Below are positions 18,513 through 25,954 of a stretch of 64,000 bases of DNA, piece by piece. Location: the NCBI GenBank assembly GCA_026129185.1, contig JAHCIO010000021.1, forward strand, positions 1-64,000, in the 5' to 3' direction. This stretch comes from Promineifilum sp019695075 (GTDB lineage Bacteria > Chloroflexota > Anaerolineae > Promineifilales > Promineifilaceae). The notes beneath the pieces were generated by a model that was given only the letters and a program-made list of their open reading frames with translations, had not been told where the DNA came from and ran no database searches. The stretch's first letter is position 1; each line of letters opens with the position of its first letter. The translations under genes were made by a program, and so were the position numbers.

Positions 18513-18545
18513 GACCGAGGGCCAACAGTCATGCAGAGGAGGAAC

Positions 18546-19952
18546 ATGATGAAGCGGAATTGGCGGATGTGGCGACGAGTGGCAAACATTGCCATCGTGG
18601 GCGTGCTCTTGATGGTGCTGACGCAGACGGTCTTCGCGCAGGACGCGGAGCCGGCCGTCAGCGCGATCGATACGGTCTGGGTGCTGGTCTGTGCTTTCCT
18701 TGTGTTCTTCATGCAGGCGGGCTTCGGTTTCCTGGAAGCGGGCTTTGTCCGCTCCAAGAACGTTGTCAACATCATGGCCGAGAACTTCATGGACACGACG
18801 TTCGCCACGGTGGCCTTCGTCCTTGTCGGCTTCGGGCTGATGTTCGGCTCCGGCAACGGCTTCTTCGGCACGGAGTGGTTCGCCCTGCGCGGCATCCCTG
18901 AAGTCTTCCCCGGCACGACGCTGCCGACGCTGGCCTTCTTCTTCTTCCAGTTCGCCTTCTGCGCCGCCGCCGGGGCCATCGCCTCCGGCATGATGGCCGA
19001 GCGCACCAACTTCGCCGCCGACCTGTGCTACAGCCTGGCTACGGCCGGCCTCATCTACCCCATCTTCGGCCACTGGGTCTGGGGCGGCGGCTGGCTGGCG
19101 CAGTTGGGTTATATCGACTTCGCCGGCTCGTCGGTCGTCCACCTCGTCGGCGCGTGTATTGGCCTGGCCGGCACGCTCATGCTCGGCAAGCGGCGCGACA
19201 AGGTCTTTGGCCCCAGCATCCGCGGCCACAGCATCCCCCTGGCGGCGTTGGGCACGTTCATCCTGTGGTTCGGCTGGTTTGGCTTTAACCCCGGTAGTGT
19301 GCTCGCCGCCCAACCCTTCAAGATCGCCCACGTTGTCGTGACAACCGACTTCGGCGCGACCACCGGGGCCATCAGCGCCATCTTCCTGGCCTACTTCTTC
19401 ACCCGCAAGTGGGATGTCAGCATGGCTTTCAACGGCGCGCTGGCCGGCCTGGTGGCCATCACCGGCTCGGCCGCCTTCGTCACGCCGTCCGCGGCCCTGG
19501 TCATCGGCACAATCGCCGGCGTCATCGCCTACTTCGGCGTGCAGCTGATGGAAAAGCTGCGCATCGATGACCCCGTCGGCGCGTTCCCGGTGCATGGTCT
19601 GAACGGCATCTTTGGTATCCTGGCCGTGGGCATCTGGGGTAGCGACGGGCTGGGCCTGCTCAGCGGCGGCGGTTTTCGGCAGTTGGGCATTCAGGCGCTG
19701 GGCATCGTCGTCTGCATCGCCTGGACGCTGCCGCTGGCGCTGGGCTTCTTCTACGTATTGCGCCGCACGATTGGCCTGCGCGTCTCGGCCGAGGTCGAGG
19801 CCACAGGGCTGGACTTCCCACAGCACGGCCTGGAATCGTACCCGGAATTCGACGGCGTCGAACTGCGTGGGATTCAGGCGCGCGACTGGGGAATGGATAC
19901 CGCGCCGATGCCGGTCGAGCGGGGTAAATTGGTCGCCGGGACGGGGGACTAG
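18546..19952 (+). CDS. amt: Ammonium transporter (Amt/MEP family)
   Basis: A 468-residue membrane protein beginning with a signal peptide (cleavage likely after QTVFAQ) and about eleven transmembrane helices. Both pore histidines of Amt channels are present: SSVVHLVGACIG and FPVHGLNGIFG. It takes up ammonium for the glutamine synthetase/glutamate synthase genes nearby. The start at 18546 is chosen because AGAGGAGGAAC precedes it directly; upstream in-frame codons lie in the structured leader. No PII gene accompanies it; the next gene, two bases on, encodes an unknown protein. Confidence 0.95.
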   Translation: MMKRNWRMWRRVANIAIVGVLLMVLTQTVFAQDAEPAVSAIDTVWVLVCAFLVFFMQAGFGFLEAGFVRSKNVVNIMAENFMDTTFATVAFVLVGFGLMFGSGNGFFGTEWFALRGIPEVFPGTTLPTLAFFFFQFAFCAAAGAIASGMMAERTNFAADLCYSLATAGLIYPIFGHWVWGGGWLAQLGYIDFAGSSVVHLVGACIGLAGTLMLGKRRDKVFGPSIRGHSIPLAALGTFILWFGWFGFNPGSVLAAQPFKIAHVVVTTDFGATTGAISAIFLAYFFTRKWDVSMAFNGALAGLVAITGSAAFVTPSAALVIGTIAGVIAYFGVQLMEKLRIDDPVGAFPVHGLNGIFGILAVGIWGSDGLGLLSGGGFRQLGIQALGIVVCIAWTLPLALGFFYVLRRTIGLRVSAEVEATGLDFPQHGLESYPEFDGVELRGIQARDWGMDTAPMPVERGKLVAGTGD

Positions 19953-19954
19953 CC

Positions 19955-21013
19955 ATGCCGCGCGCGACATTTGCCTACCGCGACAACACGACCGAGGCCG
20001 CCGAGCACCGTCAGCCGGCCCTCTGGGCGGCCATTGACCTGGCCGGGCACGGCGCGATGGACCGAATTGAGGCGCTGCCGATCTACCGGACGGCCAGACC
20101 CCTGTCTGATGGCCGGGTGGCCCAGCTCTACCAGACGCTCATCGCCGGCGTAGCCATCGAGCGAGCCAGCCTGGAGGAACTGGAAACGTCGATCGATCAC
20201 TATCTGGGCTTGTTGGTTCACTACGGCCGCCTGCCGGAATACCTCTTTCAGCTCGGCGATCGCGCCTGGCCCATCTACCGGCTGGAAGACCAGCTGATGG
20301 CGCGCTTTCCCGGCAGCCGGACGTTCAGCGCGCCGACCATCGGCGAACTGCGCAACGAGTTGGCCGACCACTTCAAGCAGGTGGGCGTCATCGACTATCG
20401 CAAGGGCATGACGGTGCTCTATCTATCGCGCCAGGACTTCCAGCCCGACGCGCCCGTCTGCACCCTGCGCGCGCCGGGATTGGCCGAGATGCCCGTCTTC
20501 CGCGACAAGGAGGCGGTCGTCCACCTGGTCGCGCCGGTCAACGGCCGGTCGATCATCACTGAACTGGCCGGCGGCGAGGGATTGCTGGTGCTGCCGGGGC
20601 TGGTGGGCGACTATATGGCCGACCGCGGCCGGCTGACCGATAGCGGCAGCATCGGCGTGCGCAAGCTGTCGGCCACGGCCTGGGCCGCCGCGGCGCGCCA
20701 CCTGCACCCCTATGCGTGCAGCTTCGTCTACACCGATCGCTCCGGCGGCGGCCGGGAGCGGCGCGAGATTCCCATCTTCGCCGACGAGGCCCGCGGCCGG
20801 CTGGTCGCCGCCCGCACCAACCGGATGGGGCGCGTCTCGCTGCACTTTGCCGCCGACATCCCCCACCTGCAATTCAAGGTGGGCGAGGAACTGACCGAGA
20901 TCGGCAAAATCCCTGTGCCGACCTACGTCACGATCGATGGCATCGAGGAGATCGTTCACGCCGAGTACGTGGAGGCGCGCGGTAGCAGCACGTTGGCTCC
21001 ACTTGCTCTATAA
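19955..21013 (+). CDS. Unknown protein between amt and glnA
   Basis: The 352-residue product has no motif I recognise: no signal peptide, no membrane segment, no Walker, HTH or catalytic signature. It is mixed alpha/beta, with an acidic helical N-terminal half (LEELETSIDHYLGLLVHYGR) and a more beta-rich second half (FVYTDRSGGGRERREIPIFA). The gene starts two bases after the amt stop, so it is surely co-transcribed with amt, in the place where a PII (glnK) gene commonly stands. A nitrogen-related role is inferred from position only. Codon use looks like the neighbours. Confidence 0.75.
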   Translation: MPRATFAYRDNTTEAAEHRQPALWAAIDLAGHGAMDRIEALPIYRTARPLSDGRVAQLYQTLIAGVAIERASLEELETSIDHYLGLLVHYGRLPEYLFQLGDRAWPIYRLEDQLMARFPGSRTFSAPTIGELRNELADHFKQVGVIDYRKGMTVLYLSRQDFQPDAPVCTLRAPGLAEMPVFRDKEAVVHLVAPVNGRSIITELAGGEGLLVLPGLVGDYMADRGRLTDSGSIGVRKLSATAWAAAARHLHPYACSFVYTDRSGGGRERREIPIFADEARGRLVAARTNRMGRVSLHFAADIPHLQFKVGEELTEIGKIPVPTYVTIDGIEEIVHAEYVEARGSSTLAPLAL

Positions 21014-21014
21014 T
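21009..21014 (+). promoter_or_regulatory. Candidate glnA promoter -10 box
   Basis: A perfect TATAAT overlaps the stop codon of the preceding gene; no good -35 is visible. A start near 21021 would give glnA its own 164-base leader. Confidence 0.4.
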
Positions 21015-21075
21015 GACAGCGTCCGCACCCAAGCGATGAGTCGGAGCCACACCTATCTGTTGTTAAGTTGACGCC

Positions 21076-21114
21076 GGCCCCGGCCAAATCCAGCCCACCT
21101 GGGCGGCCGGGGCC
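21076..21114 (+). promoter_or_regulatory. 10-bp inverted repeat in the glnA leader
   Basis: GGCCCCGGCC and GGCCGGGGCC pair perfectly around a 19-base loop. No T-tract follows. It could be an operator or an RNA structure. Confidence 0.45.
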
Positions 21115-21124
21115 TACGCAAAGT

Positions 21125-21148
21125 CGCGATTCGGGAGAATCGCGCCAC
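21125..21148. repeat. Dispersed palindrome copy in the glnA leader
   Basis: One copy of the CGCGATTC-GGGA-GAATCGCG element with GCCAC tail, 22 bases before the glnA ribosome binding site. Confidence 0.85.
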
Positions 21149-21184
21149 GTTTGATTGTCTAGCAATTGCGGAGGAACAAGAACC

Positions 21185-22588
21185 ATGACACCTAGCGATG
21201 TACAGAAGTTGATTGAGGACCGCGGCATCGAAGCCGTCGATGTGAAGTTCACCGACCTGTTCGGGCAGTGGCAGCACTTCTCCTTGCCCATCGAGGAGTT
21301 CAGCGCCGAAGGCGCTTTTGAGGAGGGGTTGGGCTTCGACGGTTCCTCCATCCGTGGCTTCCAGAGCATCGAGTCGAGCGACATGATCCTGATCTGCGAC
21401 CCGAACACGGCCATCGTCGATCCCATCTGTGCCGCGCCGACACTGAGCCTCATCGGCGACGTCTACGACCCCATCTCCCGCCAGCCGTATTCACGCGACC
21501 CGCGCTACGTGGCGCGCAAGGCGGGCGAGTATCTGAAGAGCACCGGCATCGCCGACACGGCCTACTTTGGTCCGGAGGCGGAGTTCTTCGTCTTCGACAA
21601 GGTCATGTACTCGGCCGGCGAGTACTCCTCGGCCTACCAGGTGGACAGCATCGAAGGGCCGTGGAATTCGGGCATCTTCGGCTTCGGCCACTCCGTGCCC
21701 CACAAGCGCGGCTACTTCCCCGTGGCCCCGTTCGACACGCTCCAGGACCTGCGCGGCGAGATGGTGCGCGAGCTGATCGACGCCGGCGTGCCCATCGAGT
21801 TGCATCACCACGAAGTCGGCACGGCCGGCCAGTGCGAAATCGACATGCGCTTCGACGCGCTGCTAAAGATGGCCGACAACGTGCAGCTCTATAAGTACAT
21901 CGTCAAGAACGTGGCCCAGCGCCACGGCAAGACGGTCACGTTCATGCCCAAGCCCATCTACGCCGACAACGGCTCCGGCATGCACACCCACCAGAGCCTG
22001 TGGAAGGACGGCCAGCCGCTGTTCTACGATGAGAACGGCTACGCCGGCCTGAGCCAGATGGCCAAGTGGTACATCGGCGGCATCCTGAAGCACATCAACG
22101 CCCTGCTGGCCATCTGCGCGCCGACGACCAACTCCTACCGCCGCCTGGTGCCCGGCTACGAGGCCCCCGTCGTCGTCGCCTACTCGGCCCGCAACCGCTC
22201 GGCGGCCGTGCGCATCCCGATGTACTCCAAGTCGCCTAAGGCCAAGCGCATCGAGTTCCGCTGCCCCGACCCGGCGGCCAACCCCTACCTGGCCTTCGCC
22301 GCCTGCCTGATGGCCGGCCTGGACGGCATCAAGAACCAGATCGACCCCGGCGATCCGGCCGAGATGGATCTGTTCGACGAGGAGAACATCAACAAGGTGA
22401 CGACGACCGTCGGCAAGCTCAACGAGGCTCTCGACGCGCTCGTGGCCGACCACGCCTTCCTGCTGGAGGGCGGCGTGTTCACTCAGGATGTGCTGGACGC
22501 CTACATCAGCTACAAGCACGAGACGGAGATCGGCCCGGTCAGCCTGCGGCCGCATCCCTACGAGTTCCTGCTCTACTACGGCGTCTAG
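21185..22588 (+). CDS. glnA: Glutamine synthetase type I
   Basis: At 467 residues this is a bacterial type I glutamine synthetase. Seen motifs: FDGSSIRGFQSIESSDM, the Glu-rich ELHHHEVGTAGQCEID, the ATP-binding KPIYADNGSGMHTHQSLWKD, and RIEFRCPDPAANPYLAFAA. The segment that in E. coli is NLYDLPPEE, with the adenylylated Tyr, reads DLFDEEN here: residue 397 is Phe. Adenylylation control is therefore impossible at this site. The enzyme fixes ammonium delivered by Amt, and glutamine goes to GltBD. ATG 21185 is set by GGAGGA. Confidence 0.97.
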   Translation: MTPSDVQKLIEDRGIEAVDVKFTDLFGQWQHFSLPIEEFSAEGAFEEGLGFDGSSIRGFQSIESSDMILICDPNTAIVDPICAAPTLSLIGDVYDPISRQPYSRDPRYVARKAGEYLKSTGIADTAYFGPEAEFFVFDKVMYSAGEYSSAYQVDSIEGPWNSGIFGFGHSVPHKRGYFPVAPFDTLQDLRGEMVRELIDAGVPIELHHHEVGTAGQCEIDMRFDALLKMADNVQLYKYIVKNVAQRHGKTVTFMPKPIYADNGSGMHTHQSLWKDGQPLFYDENGYAGLSQMAKWYIGGILKHINALLAICAPTTNSYRRLVPGYEAPVVVAYSARNRSAAVRIPMYSKSPKAKRIEFRCPDPAANPYLAFAACLMAGLDGIKNQIDPGDPAEMDLFDEENINKVTTTVGKLNEALDALVADHAFLLEGGVFTQDVLDAYISYKHETEIGPVSLRPHPYEFLLYYGV

Positions 22589-22589
22589 T

Positions 22590-22724
22590 CAGGTTCTAGG
22601 GGCTAGGTTCTAGGGGCTAGGGAAGAGCGCTCTTCCCTAGTCCCTAGCCCCTAGTCCCTAGCCCCTAACCCCTAGTCCCTAGCCCCTAGCCCCTAACCCC
22701 TAGCCCCTAACCCCTAACCCCTTC
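22590..22724. repeat. YCCCTAR heptamer array with hairpin centre
   Basis: Two 14-base units AGGTTCTAGGGGCT run into the palindrome AGGGAAGAGCGCTCTTCCCT; then about a dozen heptamers of the form CCCCTAG, TCCCTAG or CCCCTAA follow to 22722. The whole can fold into one long hairpin between the convergent glnA and CAP genes and may terminate both. Confidence 0.85.
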
Positions 22725-22725
22725 C

Positions 22726-23931
22726 TCAGGGCGGGCCGGCGACGGTGTGGAAGCTCCAGGTGTACGTCTGCCCGTTGGCGTCGATACGCACGGCGTAGGT
22801 CGCGTCGAGCAGCAGCGGTTCCTGCGGAATGATCACGATGGCGTCGCGCTGGTCGAGAATCGTCCGCGCCGAGCGCTGCCGGAACTCGTTGGGGTGGGTG
22901 AAGGTCGTCTCGTCGAACCAGCAGTGGGCCAGGTATTGGCCGTCGCGGGCCAGCGAGGTCGCCGTGACGTGCGGCGTCAGGCTGCCGTCGCCCAATTGCA
23001 GGATGATCGGCGCGCCGGTCGGCTGCTGGTAGCCGGGGCACGTGCTGAGCGCCTCCGGGAATTCGGGCAGCGAGTAGCGCAGCACCCACGTACTCGCGCC
23101 GTCGCCGGGGTAGCGAATGGGATAGACCACACCGGCGGGCAGCGGCCCCAGACCGCGGCGCACGTCCAGCGTCGCTGTCGCCCCCAGGAGAGCGTCCGGT
23201 GAGCGGTATTCGGCGAAGCCGGTCGCGGCCAACTGTGGGTCGATGATGGGCAGGGCGTGGAAGGGGGCCGACATCCAGTAGTTGAAGGCCCACTGGAACG
23301 GCTCGGAGCTGCTGTAGCCGGCGGCGATGTTGCTGTTCTCGGCCGCGGCCATGCCGGTGCGGCTGAAGTAGGGGCTGTTGACATCCTGGCTGTGGCTCAG
23401 GTCGCCGGTGTAGGCCATGTAACGGCTGTGGTCGAAGGCATCCAGCGACCAGGCCGTGTTCTCCAGCAGCGGCGGCACGCCGGCCGACGCGCGGAAGCGG
23501 TTGACGAATTGCAGCCAGTCCGTGCCCACGGCGGCGATGGTTGGCGAGGCGGGTGGTTCAGCGGTCGGCGCTGTCGTCGGCGTTGGCGACGGGGCCGCCG
23601 TCGGTTCCTCGGTGGGCGTGGCCGGCGTGTCGGTTGCCGGCGCGGCAGTGGGGGTGGGCGAGGGGGCGGTTGTGCGCGTGGGCGCGGCGGCCGTGGTTGC
23701 GCGCGTGGCCACGAGCGGGCCGGGGCGGCGCGTGGGGGTGGCGTCGTCGGCCGTCGGGGCAGCGGTCGCGCGAACGGTGCTTGTCGCCGACGGCTCAACC
23801 AGCGCCAACGCCAATGGCGTGGGCGGCGTCGCTGGGTCGGCCGCCCGGCCGCGCCACCACAACCCCAGCAACAGTCCATTCCCCAGAATCGAGAGGGCCA
23901 GCAATAACCCGGCAACCTGCTGTCTCGTCAT
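22726..23931 (-). CDS. Secreted CAP/SCP-domain protein with Thr/Pro/Ala linker
   Basis: From ATG 23931 (MTRQQVAGLLLALSILGNGL) the 401-residue protein has a signal anchor, then about 120 residues of Ala/Thr/Pro linker, then a CAP domain from WLQFVNRFRASAGVPPLLEN. SHSQDVNSPYFSRTG and AENSNIAAGYSS keep the CAP pocket residues. The last 150 residues are beta-rich and resemble an outer Ig-like module. CAP proteins in bacteria are extracellular and of unclear function. An upstream in-frame start (24021) reaches into the intergenic region and is unlikely. Confidence 0.8.
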   Translation of the reverse strand: MTRQQVAGLLLALSILGNGLLLGLWWRGRAADPATPPTPLALALVEPSATSTVRATAAPTADDATPTRRPGPLVATRATTAAAPTRTTAPSPTPTAAPATDTPATPTEEPTAAPSPTPTTAPTAEPPASPTIAAVGTDWLQFVNRFRASAGVPPLLENTAWSLDAFDHSRYMAYTGDLSHSQDVNSPYFSRTGMAAAENSNIAAGYSSSEPFQWAFNYWMSAPFHALPIIDPQLAATGFAEYRSPDALLGATATLDVRRGLGPLPAGVVYPIRYPGDGASTWVLRYSLPEFPEALSTCPGYQQPTGAPIILQLGDGSLTPHVTATSLARDGQYLAHCWFDETTFTHPNEFRQRSARTILDQRDAIVIIPQEPLLLDATYAVRIDANGQTYTWSFHTVAGPP

Positions 23932-24056
23932 ATAGTTCTGTCCATGTTCACGTGCCGTGCCGGGCCGTTGCCCGTCTGTATACAGTGGCGCGGTATTATA
24001 CCTATTCTCCGGCCGGTGCAAAGTACTGTTCTCTCTGAGCCTCCTCTAGCGCCCAG

Positions 24057-24246
24057 TGCGTCGCACTTTCTTGAGTGCGTCGCACTTTCTTGAGTGCGAC
24101 GCACTTTCTTGAGTGCGACGCACTTTCTTGAGTGCGTCGCACTTTCTTGAGTGCGTCGCACTTTCTTGAGTGCGTCGCACTTTCTTGAGTGCGTCGCACT
24201 TTCTTGAGTGCGACGCACTTTCTTGAGTGCGACGCGCTTTCTTAAG
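24057..24246. repeat. Ten tandem 19-bp palindromic units
   Basis: Ten units of TGCGWCGCACTTTCTTGAG follow without a gap. Each holds the palindrome AGTGCG-W-CGCACT; the centre base reads T,T,A,A,T,T,T,T,A,A. Only the last unit is degenerate (CGCGCTTTCTTAAG). No spacers occur, so it is not CRISPR. The 402 bases between the CAP gene and the kinase gene hold this array, the pair below and a promoter, no gene. Confidence 0.95.
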
Positions 24247-24255
24247 CTCAAGAAT

Positions 24256-24285
24256 GTGCCAGGCACTTCAGAAAGTGCCAGGCAC
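24256..24285. repeat. Two GTGCCAGGCAC palindromes
   Basis: GTGCCAGGCAC occurs at 24256-24266 and 24275-24285. It has the same design as the array unit (palindrome with one free centre base, flanked by AAG/CTT), suggesting a related origin. Confidence 0.75.
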
Positions 24286-24321
24286 AGAGGCACAGGCGTA
24301 GCCGGCGAAGAGCCTCAGCCA

Positions 24322-24334
24322 TATAATCCCCCTG
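24322..24334 (+). promoter_or_regulatory. TATAAT box directly before the kinase start
   Basis: TATAAT (24322-24327) ends seven bases before the GTG at 24334, exactly where transcription would begin, pointing to a leaderless mRNA. No good -35 is present. Confidence 0.45.
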
Positions 24335-25899
24335 TGGACAGCACGCTGGCCGCCATCGACCCCGCCCGCTCTCTTGCCGCCCTGCGCGAGATCGCCCGCT
24401 CGCTCAGTTCCGCCTGGGACCTGGACACAACGCTCGACCTCATTGCCCGCAAGACGACGGAGATGATGGCCGTCGATTCCTGCGCCATCTACATGCTCGA
24501 CACCGACGACGTGACCCTGCGGCTGCGGGCCAGCACCGGCCTGGCGCGCGAGGCGCTGGGGCTGGCCACGTTGCAGGTCGGCGAGGGCATGACCGGCCAC
24601 GCCGTCAAGGAGAACCGGCCCGTCTATGCCGCCGACGCCCAGCACGACCCGCACTTCAAATGGCTGGCGGGCACGGAGGAGTGGCGCTTCCACTCGCTGC
24701 TGGCCGTGCCGTTGGCGCTCGACGGCCGGCCCATTGGTGCGCTGAACGTGCAGACGGCCGCGCCGCGCGACTATACCGCCGCGGAGATCGACATGCTGGC
24801 CCTGCTGGGTGATCTGGCCGCCGGGGCGCTGGTGAAGGCCCGCCTCTATGACCGCCAGCGCCGCCAACTCGACGAGTTGCGCGCCCTGGCGGCGGTCAGC
24901 GAGGCGGTCACGTCGCCGCAGTACCTCGACGAGATCCTCGATGTCGTCACACAACTGGCGGCGCAGATGGCCGGGGCGACGGCCTGCACCATCTACCTGC
25001 TGGAGCCGCCCGACGGCGACGGCGACGCGCCCGTCTTCGCCAACCCCGGCGGCGGGCCGCTGCCCGACGAGGCCGCGCTGGCCACGGTCGTGGCGACGGG
25101 GCGGCCGTTCATCGCCCCGCGGCTGTCGGCCGCCGGCGACGCGGCGCTGCTGGCCATCCCCCTGGCCGTGCAGGAGCGCGTCATCGGCGTGCTGGCCTGC
25201 CTGGCCCCGCCCGACCACGCCTTTAGCGAGAGCCAGCGTACGCTGCTGACGACGCTGGCCAACCAGACCGCCCTGGCCATCGAGAACGCCCGCCTGGTTA
25301 CCAGCGCCGCCGTCGTCCGCGAGATGCACCACCGCATCAAGAACAACCTCCAGACGGTGGCCATGCTCATGCAGCTGCAACTGCCCGACGCCGAACGGCT
25401 GGACACGCGCGGTGTGCTGTTGGCCAACATTCACCGCATCCACAGCATCGCCGCCGTCCACGAAATCCTGTCGGAGCAGGGCTTCCGGCTCGTCAACGTT
25501 CGCGCCGTCCTGGAGCGCATCGCCCAGACGACGCTCTTCGGCATGGCCCGGCCCGATCAGGCTATCGACATCACCGTCCATGGCGACAGCCTGCAACTGC
25601 CCAGCCGGGCGGCGACAGCGCTGGCCGTCGTCGTCAACGAACTGGTGCAGAACAGCCTGGAGCATGCCTTCGTCGGCCGCGCCGCCGGCCACATCGACAT
25701 TTCTCTGGCCCGCACGCCCGACGCCCTGCTGGTCGTCGTCCGCGATGACGGCGTGGGCCTGCCGGATGAGATGGCCCACAGCCTGGGGCTGGAGATCGCC
25801 GCGACGCTGGTGGCCGACGACCTGCGTGGCGAGCTACAATTTGTGCAGCAACCAGTCGGCGCCGAAGTGCGCATCCGGTTGCCGCGCACGCAAGAATAG
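24334..25899 (+). CDS. GAF-GAF-HisKA_2 sensor histidine kinase
   Basis: From GTG 24334 the protein has 521 residues and no membrane segment. A GAF domain (about 30-165; VDSCAIYMLDTDDVTLRLRA) and a second, shorter one (about 185-320) precede the HisKA_2 helix EMHHRIKNNLQTVAMLMQLQ, with the phospho-accepting His around 332. The ATPase follows: NELVQNSLEHA (N box), VRDDGVGLP (G1). It is a cytosolic sensor, its ligand probably bound by GAF. The ANTAR response regulator 55 bases downstream is the obvious partner. The start is chosen because the upstream frame is repeat DNA. Confidence 0.88.
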   Translation: MDSTLAAIDPARSLAALREIARSLSSAWDLDTTLDLIARKTTEMMAVDSCAIYMLDTDDVTLRLRASTGLAREALGLATLQVGEGMTGHAVKENRPVYAADAQHDPHFKWLAGTEEWRFHSLLAVPLALDGRPIGALNVQTAAPRDYTAAEIDMLALLGDLAAGALVKARLYDRQRRQLDELRALAAVSEAVTSPQYLDEILDVVTQLAAQMAGATACTIYLLEPPDGDGDAPVFANPGGGPLPDEAALATVVATGRPFIAPRLSAAGDAALLAIPLAVQERVIGVLACLAPPDHAFSESQRTLLTTLANQTALAIENARLVTSAAVVREMHHRIKNNLQTVAMLMQLQLPDAERLDTRGVLLANIHRIHSIAAVHEILSEQGFRLVNVRAVLERIAQTTLFGMARPDQAIDITVHGDSLQLPSRAATALAVVVNELVQNSLEHAFVGRAAGHIDISLARTPDALLVVVRDDGVGLPDEMAHSLGLEIAATLVADDLRGELQFVQQPVGAEVRIRLPRTQE

Positions 25900-25938
25900 G
25901 TTCCAGGGGTCAGGTTCCAGGGAAGAGGCCCTGGAACC
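25899..25938. repeat. Heptad-built hairpin between kinase and regulator
   Basis: AGGTTCCAGGGGTC and AGGTTCCAGGG stand at a 14-base period, and GGTTCCAGGG pairs perfectly with CCCTGGAACC around a 6-nt loop. It is a sister of the element after glnA (AGGTTCTAGGGGCT units). Confidence 0.75.
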
Positions 25939-25954
25939 CGCATAGAGAAGTTCG

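Noticed and set aside
18397..18545. Glutamine riboswitch before amt
   Set aside because: The conserved core of that riboswitch class is not found; only a terminator-like hairpin and a simple stem are visible.
18435..19970. 511-residue minus-strand frame opposite amt
   Set aside because: Shadow frame of a membrane protein gene; Gln/Asp/Arg-rich, no motif, and it would cover the amt promoter.
22604..22724. True telomere or chromosome end
   Set aside because: Normal genes continue on both sides without a break; the heptamers are internal.
24057..24246. Possible CRISPR array
   Set aside because: Units are contiguous 19-mers without spacers, and no cas gene is present.
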